From: Cystobasidium ongulense | Lineage: Eukaryota; Basidiomycota; Cystobasidiomycetes; Cystobasidiales; Cystobasidiaceae | NCBI GenBank assembly: GCA_022835595.1 | Contig: BQUP01000001.1 | Span: 62,001-126,000 of the forward strand | Direction of reading: 5' to 3' | DNA length: 64,000 nt | In this document: positions 57,905 through 64,000 of the stretch, piece by piece | Position numbering within the stretch: the first letter of the stretch is position 1 | How the letters are laid out: each line of letters opens with the position of its first letter | Program-made: the position numbers and the translations under genes | The notes under the pieces: generated by a model | What the model was told of the DNA's origin: nothing | The model's database searches: none | Seen by the model: the letters and a program-made list of their open reading frames with translations, nothing else

Positions 57905-58769
57905 ATGGCAGCGTCTTTACAATTCACCAAAGAAGTCTGGGAAGGATATCTAGCTTATGATGTGCGCAGTTCTGCGTTCACTCAACTATCGAGCTAGGCT
58001 GATATCGCCAGGAACAATGACGCGCCGGCGTATACTGCTTTCCGCTCGACCTGCTAGGGCTTTAATGCAGCAGCCATGAAGACAGTGAGACCGGTGTCAA
58101 TCTATCTGATCAGACAACCAAGACGCTGATTAGTTACTATGCAAGATTGAAGTCACAAAAGCCACGCCAGGTTTCGTAGAATTGAAGAGTCAGTCTGCGA
58201 AAGCCAGCACGCTTTACATCTCGAACACAAGCTCAAGGTGGCGCTAAATTGGTCCAGCTGACTTCTTGCTAAATGCACAGTGACGATATACAAACAACAA
58301 ACCAATCGCTCCGGCAACCTGCACGGCGGCCTTATCTGTTCACTCGTAGATACCGTCGGGAGCTTAGCGCTCTCCTCGATGGGGATGTGGAATAGCGGTG
58401 TATCTACCGACATACACACAACGTAAGAAGGCCCGCAATCAGTTTCATCAGAAGTCTAATAAGCTTCCTTGCAGTTTCATACGTAGTGCAGGTGCTGTTG
58501 GAGATCAAGTCCGAATAGAAGGAAGGTAAGCAAGTCGCGGCACGCCGAGGCTGCACCTTTTTGTGTACTCACGCACTTATCACAGGGTGCTAAAAGCCGG
58601 ACGAAATGTCTCATATACTGAGACCAAGATCTTTCACCCTGAAACGGGCGAAACGTTGGCTACAGGCTTGCATACCAAATTCACGGGTAAGGCATTGTCG
58701 CATGAGAAGAATGTTACTTTCAATGCAGAAGGTACAGAGATTGTTCATAGAGGCGTCACCGACTTATGA
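57905..58769 (+). CDS. PaaI/ACOT13-type hotdog thioesterase
   Basis: Probable acyl-CoA thioesterase of the hotdog fold. Six exons (57905-57961, 58058-58084, 58146-58188, 58281-58422, 58475-58525, 58586-58769) join in phase to 167 residues, the family's usual length. The 27-nt second exon (GFNAAAMKT) and 43-nt third (IEVTKATPGFVELK) were found from the family pattern (V-x-KATPG-x-V-x-x-x). The core is NRSGNLHGGLICSLVDTVGS, containing the HGG loop and the catalytic Asp, then GVSTDIHTTFIRSAGAVGDQ, VRIEGRVLKAGRNVSYTETK and ATGLHTKF. No targeting signal is obvious. The exon 3 donor is GTCAGT, which is also used by the 25600 gene. Convergent with AVL9, 116 bp away. Confidence 0.87.
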
Positions 58770-58885
58770 CCGTGAGCGCAAGAGAAACGTACAGCAATTC
58801 CGGTTGCATTAGGAAACGGCAAAGTAAGGCAAGCTTGGGTGTGAACTATGGGATCCAAATGATGGAGGTAAAATTACACGGAAGG

Positions 58886-61800
58886 CTACAACTTGACATC
58901 GTTCATTGTTTCTAGATCTGATCTTTCGTTAATGACTTGGCTGTTTCGTAAATGCGTATGTTGCGACGTCGTGTTCTTGGCGACCGGCACAAATGCTAGT
59001 TTCTCATCGGACCACACTAACGCGCCATCTTCGAAATCGTCTGGCAGAGCTATGACTCCTGACCCTAGATCGTCACTCTGCACTGATGCTTTGCTAGTAG
59101 AAGTGGTTAGGCTGCTGGGAAGTTCTGACCCTTGATTTGAGGAAATCCCGCTCGAGCGCCGGAAGAAAGAGCCAAAGGTAGAGGCGACGGGAGGTGAAGG
59201 CAAAGTAGTAGACGCTTCTGGCATAGCTTCCGCTTGCAGACTCGGAGGAGGCATCGTCGATGGGACAGAGCCGCCGACATTGCGAAATGAGGAGAAGAGA
59301 CCCATTCGAGGCCGAGCCCCTGGTGAATCTGCATCGGCTGGCGCCACATCTGCCGAGACTCTTGGTGATGGTGTTTTGGCTACATCTGTGGCATTTGTCT
59401 CGCTGGAGAGCTGGGCTATCGAACGCTGCTTTGTCAAACGGGAGCCGAAGAAAGATCCGATGTTTGTAGCCAAACTGGCGGCCCTTCCTCCAACTTCTGC
59501 TGCACCAGCGAGGACTGTGTCGGGAACGGGATCAGTCACATTGCTAAGCCGACAAAGAAGTAACAATTTTCACCTTGATCGGATATCAGCTGCGGCCGCT
59601 CTGCTTCAATATCCTTTGCGGTTTCCAGACCGCTTGCTGAAGCGGCTGGTTTGCTAGAATCTTCGCGCTCGCGGCGCTCGCGATACTCCGCTTGTCGTTT
59701 CGCCAGATCCGTTTTGACAGATGAGTATAGCTTCCAGACTCCTTCGGAGCCAGTTGCTATCCCTTTACTGATAGCCTCTTGTGTAGGACCAAGCCTTTCA
59801 TCGAGGTGTAGATCGTGCAGCCCATTCGCAAGCCGGATACCAACATCCTCGATAACATGCGCTTGACCTTCGCAAGGGTGTCTAAAGACACACGAAGAAG
59901 CTGACATCAGCAAGGATTCGATGTGCAAGCGAGTTTGGTATCTACCTACTTGGGCTCCACGAGATCGAATATCACAGGATCAGTATGACCATTCCAGATT
60001 TCGAAAGCCGGTGTAGTGCGAAAATTTGCCAGCCAGCTTTCGTTGAAGCTGCTCAGGCCGGAAGGATCATTGGGATTGATGAGAATTGCCATGTCTTGAT
60101 TGCGAACCAGGAAATCGACAAATTTTACAGCTGACAAGGCTGACGTGAGATACTCTTCGAATCTGCTACGCAGCCAATCATCTGATGCCTTGTATCCCAT
60201 TCCAATGGGTCGATGTGGGTCTGAAGGGTTCCATGTAGATTCTACAGTTCGCACTATATCGTCCATCCACTTGCGATCTGCCGCGGTTAAGCCAACCATG
60301 GGAGCCACTTTGGGATTAAGAAACTCGATAGTGGCTGTATCAAGGTTGACGACAACGTCTATAGGGCAATCTCGCTGAGACTGAAAGATGCTGTTTGTTG
60401 CTCCGACGAGGTATGAAGTACTTTGCAGCATTTCGAGCTGCTGTAGAGGTAAATACGGTTGAAAGAAGGCTCCTTTGCCAAACAAATTCAAAGGGAGACC
60501 AAGGTAAGCGAGCAAGCTCTTGCGATCGCTTGAGCGCAGGGATGTTGCTTTCCGCAGCATACCCGAACGACTATCTAGGAGAGGAGACGCGGCGTCTTCC
60601 AGATTGAGAAGGAGCAGGGGGACGAGAGAGACCAGTGCATACTGGAATGAGCAGAGACGCTCAACCTGACTACTGTAAAACATGACTCGTTTCTGGAGCA
60701 GAAGCAGCTTGAAGAGAGTCAACGTTTGCATTCGGAACTTCCAAACAATCTCCCGGACCGAGACACCCATGCTAATGGCGCTCTCATCTGTCTGCTCCTC
60801 ATCTTTCACGGCATGTACAAGACTCTGGTAGAAGTGCTCGAGAATTTCGGTCTCCTCAAAGTCTCTTTGAGCAAAGAAGGCCCGAGTAATTACACCCAGC
60901 TTGTCGCGAATGGGACCAAAGATGGGTTTGTTGGCAAGCACTACCACCGCCTTTTGTACAGTCGACCGTGTGACATCTGCAGACTTGCGCAGAAGATCAT
61001 CGGACCGAAGTTGTCGAATGCAGGATATGCCGTATACGGTAGAGCTCGAGATATTTGGGAGGTAAAGATGGAAGCATGAATAGTCTTCATCGTGCTGTAA
61101 ATAAAAGAAGGGATGGTTGGTATAAGATTCTGTACCTATGAGCTCCAGTGGACGCTCACCATATGTGCGCCATCTGGCAGCGCCAAGAATGGCAGCGATT
61201 TGGCTATATCTTCGTCTTCTTGAAGATGGGCGGGATACGAATAGTCGACGACTGGACCGAGGGAGTGGTTAAAGCCGACTAGAACAACTCCGTGTATTAT
61301 TGTCGGCTCGGGGATTGAACTTTCTGCAGTAGCATTCGAAGCAATGCTTGAGGCCTGACTTGACCGATGGTGAGGATAGCGCAGTCCGGAATTGGGCTGC
61401 AGAGCATTGGTAGTTTCTCCTGTCTGGCTTCTCACAATTGACTGGGCTGCAATGAGCGTTTCTGAAAGGGTAGCTGGCCGGTCGTCTGTCAACTTAGGCT
61501 GGGCACTTGAGCTGGATGGCGGTATATCGAGGACAGCCTGGGAGGGTTCGACTTCATCTGAAGGCGTGACAGACGCAGTCTCTTGAAAAGTTGTTGGGAT
61601 TGCTGCGTCGTCATCACTTGCGTCTGTTGTCCTCAGCGGTGAGAAGGGATCCTGCTGTACTGGCTGCAGCGACTCGTCGTCTACACCCGTATTCTCGCCA
61701 GGCAAGACTCTCTCATCTTGAACAGACGCGCCATCTTCGTTGCTGGTACCGAGAGCAATGCCGTTGCTGCTAATCTCATCTTTCGTAGAGTCGGATCCTG

Positions 61801-61945
61801 CTTTTGTCCTGTCGACCTCCGGCGAGCTATCTTGACTCTCTCTTCTTCGTGCCAATGGGTCCACCATGCTGTCTTGCTCACGCCCTCTAACTCCCTCCTC
61901 TCCGCTCACTAGCTCAGACCTGCCATGTTCGCGCTCGTCATCCAT
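58886..61945 (-). CDS. AVL9: AVL9 late secretory pathway protein
   Basis: DENN-type protein needed for exocytic transport from the Golgi in yeast. Exons 61945-61160, 61094-59950, 59881-59574 and 59514-58886 encode 955 residues. About 215 disordered acidic/Ser residues precede IIHGVVLVGFNHSLGPVVDY, HDEDYSCFHLYLPNISSSTV and YGISCIRQL, VVVLANKPIFGPIRDKLGVI and TRAFFAQRDFEE, VWKFRMQTLTLFKLLLLQKR and VMFYSSQVERL, LLAYLGLPLNLFGKGAFFQP and YLPLQQLEML, then VEPKHPCEGQAHVIEDV and an Arg/Glu-rich helical stretch (KTDLAKRQAEYRERREREDS). These are Avl9 hallmarks. The last exon is disordered with repeated GSFFxxR motifs (IGSFFGSRL, FGSFFRRSS). The last acceptor was chosen by phase (VLAGAAEVGGRAASLATNIG). 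Confidence 0.9.
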
Positions 61946-63354
61946 CCTGCATGCTATCGAACCGTCTCTTCGCGTTGCTGGTTATAGTGAAAGAGGTGCG
62001 AGTGTAAGAACACTCAGGCGAACCGTGGCCAAAAAAAATGGCATTGACGCTCAGCAAATGAAGCAGAATAGTGAAGTAAAGCTATGCTACGGGGAGTCAC
62101 AATGGTCACGAGTGCAACGTTCTGATACCTACCGGTATCTGTATTGTATGTATAATGCATTCAGGTGCGATAATGAAGATCGCTTTCAAATAGCTTACTA
62201 CGAGTCGGCAGACAGCAAGGCTCTTGGAGATACGTTATGGGACTTGAGCTGATGGACACACAGGACAACCTTGTACTTTACAGTCGCTCAATAGCTTCAT
62301 GCGCAATCCGTTGCAGGAATGGAGAAGTTTAGGTTGCTCGCGAGTTTTGCTCACACAGTCTACAAGCGTGCATACGATGTTGCAGGAACTCAAATGTTTT
62401 CTAGAACAGGAATGCAAGCTCCAAATCCGCCTACAGGTATCTCCCATGAACAACCAATTATCTGGACACGTGCACCCATTTTTTTTGGATGATCATGCTT
62501 GATCTAAAATGGATAAGGAAGACGGTATTGGCTACCGTACCACACCAACTGGATCGCAGAGTAATTGGTCTATACAGCACTCCAGAGCACACCAAACGTC
62601 ATCGGATAGATGCGGGCCATAGATACCGTGATGTCAATACATACCAGCTTCAAGGTCTGCCAAAGCTCTGAAAGCTTGTCAGCCATTAGCAAGGCCAGTT
62701 ATACAGCAGTACAAGACCTGTACGAGGATGTCATCTTTCACGGTACAGTAAGCGCCTTGAGGTTGCTGGGATGGCCTTCTAGTCGGTGGACTCCCTATTC
62801 CAGCCAGAGCTTTACTGATGGTACTTACGCCTGTGGCTGCAATGTATGCGCGGTGACATAGCGAGTTGGGCGTGATAAGAGGCAACGTTGAAAGGTTCCA
62901 CAGACACCACTGTACCGTATGGTAGGGCACCAAACAGCCGTGTGGACGTACAAGTGCAATAAATACTGATAATTGTGGTCTGGACAGTAATAATGATGGC
63001 GTAAAGGTGTTCCCGAGGATAAGTACATCCGTGTGGATACCCCACACGCTATCAAATCAATTTTTATCGTTGAGGTGGTGATCGACGTCAGGCAACCCGT
63101 TTCCTCTTCGGGGCTGACCCCCCAGCTGAGACGGCCGCACCCAGCTCGTCAGAGTCAGCACCTAGCTTCTTGCTGATTCTACAGGTCTCGAGACAACAAA
63201 CTGCTTCTGTTTACATCTACACTCTGCCTGCGTTGCTTGCTCACTCGGTCAAAACGCGGACTGGTCGGATCAAGACAAATATAGGAAGCAAGAAAAGGTC
63301 CAGCCTCCCGCTTTGGGGAAGAAAAAGCCAGCATCAAGTTTCGCATCGGTGGTC
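61946..63354. promoter_or_regulatory. Divergent promoter region AVL9/GT31-like, 1.4 kb
   Basis: Between two divergent start codons. The frame of the downstream gene is open from about 63130 without an ATG before 63355. No repeat, RNA gene or convincing ORF seen. A T8 run sits near 62480. Confidence 0.5.
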
Positions 63355-64000
63355 ATGAAGCCTCTCAGCATGTACATCAATGGCCCTTCGAGGCAGTCGA
63401 TGGAACCTCTGTTGAAGGAGAAGGAAAACGAAGAGCCATGCAGTCGGTCGTCCACACCTTCTAGCATTTCTTCAGCCGGCAGCTGGAATCCAGGACCGCT
63501 GGCAAGGCGTCAGCGGCTTTTCGTCACACTGCTTGCCATTGGCTTGCTGTCAGTATCGGTACTCTCCTGGAAGACCTTAAAACCTAGTGGTCCACCAGAG
63601 CCGCAGACATTCGACATCACACTGCAATTGCAAGAGGTGCCATACGTTGTGGCAAAAGACGGCCAGAAAATCTTCGACTGGCGCGAAGATGCCTTCCTCC
63701 CATCATCGTCTTCATACGCTGCAAAAGCGGTAGACAAGATCCGCAAGGTGGCAGGCTATGCAACACCTACACCCAAGCAGCGCAGTCATGAGATATCAGT
63801 CCAGCCGAAAACCGTCAGTCTCGAAGGGTTGCCCGATCACGTTCGAAACGAAGAGATCGTGTTCGGATTCACCTCACCGTACCATCGTGCGCGTGAGATG
63901 TGCAGTACATGGAGACACTTTCTCAAAGATGGAGCCCAGTGTCTGATTGTCCTGCCTAAAGAAGAGATCGTCTATAAGAAAGAAATGGAGTTCTACCTTC
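63355..64000 (+). CDS. GT31-like type II membrane glycosyltransferase (3' end off the window)
   Basis: Start of a probable Golgi glycosyltransferase. The 215 visible codons show a cytosolic tail of about 55 residues, one signal-anchor span (RQRLFVTLLAIGLLSVSVLS) and a luminal stem. Near the right edge the sequence reads EEIVFGFTSPYHRAREMCST, WRHFLKDGAQCLIVLPKEE, which resembles the opening of fungal GT31-type domains (IVFGxxTTxxRA, WRHFLxxGAxCLxLLP). The donor-binding DxD region lies beyond the window, so the call is provisional. No intron is visible in this part. Start is the first ATG of the frame and lies before the tail and anchor. Divergent from AVL9. Confidence 0.6.
   Translation, partial: MKPLSMYINGPSRQSMEPLLKEKENEEPCSRSSTPSSISSAGSWNPGPLARRQRLFVTLLAIGLLSVSVLSWKTLKPSGPPEPQTFDITLQLQEVPYVVAKDGQKIFDWREDAFLPSSSSYAAKAVDKIRKVAGYATPTPKQRSHEISVQPKTVSLEGLPDHVRNEEIVFGFTSPYHRAREMCSTWRHFLKDGAQCLIVLPKEEIVYKKEMEFYL

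Overview
This window is a stretch of fungal nuclear chromosome, almost certainly from a basidiomycete. The evidence is a fused lycopene cyclase/phytoene synthase (crtYB), a PMA1 proton pump of the basidiomycete type (acidic DEYGNLL-like N-terminus, CSDKTGT and TGDGVNDAP motifs), short GT-AG introns of about 55-200 nt, and compact gene spacing with alternating strands. Introns sit mainly near 5' ends, which fits Ustilaginomycotina/Exobasidiomycetes better than the intron-dense Tremellales, but that placement is tentative. I assigned 22 protein-coding genes (20 lie whole in the window and two run off its edges). Exon junctions were read by eye from splice motifs, reading-frame phase and family consensus; for every gene whole in the window, the summed exon lengths are a multiple of three. 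I saw no tRNA, rRNA, CRISPR array, LTR, viral remnant or transposase.

Layout. 0-4.5 kb: 3' end of NUS1 (dolichol synthesis), MIM2 (mitochondrial outer-membrane import) and PYK1 (pyruvate kinase), the last two divergent from a 138-bp shared promoter. 5.5-13.2 kb: a secreted aspartic protease and a very large NPC1/NCR1 sterol transporter. 13.7-19.2 kb: mitochondrial ribosomal protein bL36m with a 12-nt last exon, crtYB, and a drug/metabolite (SLC35F/THI74-like) transporter. 19.6-31.6 kb: MRE11, a MARVEL-like membrane protein, an unidentified disordered protein, PRI2 (primase large subunit), an HNH nuclease and a FAM72-family protein. 31.6-35.9 kb: a 4.2-kb gene-poor block rich in the palindrome GTAC, leading into the pyrimidine-rich leader of PMA1. 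35.9-45.8 kb: PMA1, SNF4 (AMPK gamma), a PA-TM-RING ubiquitin ligase and NAA38. 46.9-53.4 kb: a 738-residue nuclear-looking protein with a possible AF4/FMR2 C-terminal domain, and an RRN11-like RNA polymerase I factor. 54-64 kb: a PUF4/MPT5-like Pumilio protein, a PaaI-type thioesterase, AVL9 and the start of a GT31-like type II glycosyltransferase.

Functionally this is mostly housekeeping chromosome and no biosynthetic gene cluster is evident: crtYB has no crtI neighbour here. MRE11, PRI2, the HNH nuclease and FAM72 all concern or may concern DNA maintenance and lie within 12 kb, but nothing in the sequence proves coordination. The best candidates for new biology are the HNH protein, the fungal FAM72 protein, the AF4-like protein, the unidentified Cys-tailed protein and the GTAC-rich block upstream of PMA1. 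Micro-exons of 12-27 nt recur (MRPL36, PYK1, crtYB, thioesterase) and would be missed by ORF-based annotation.
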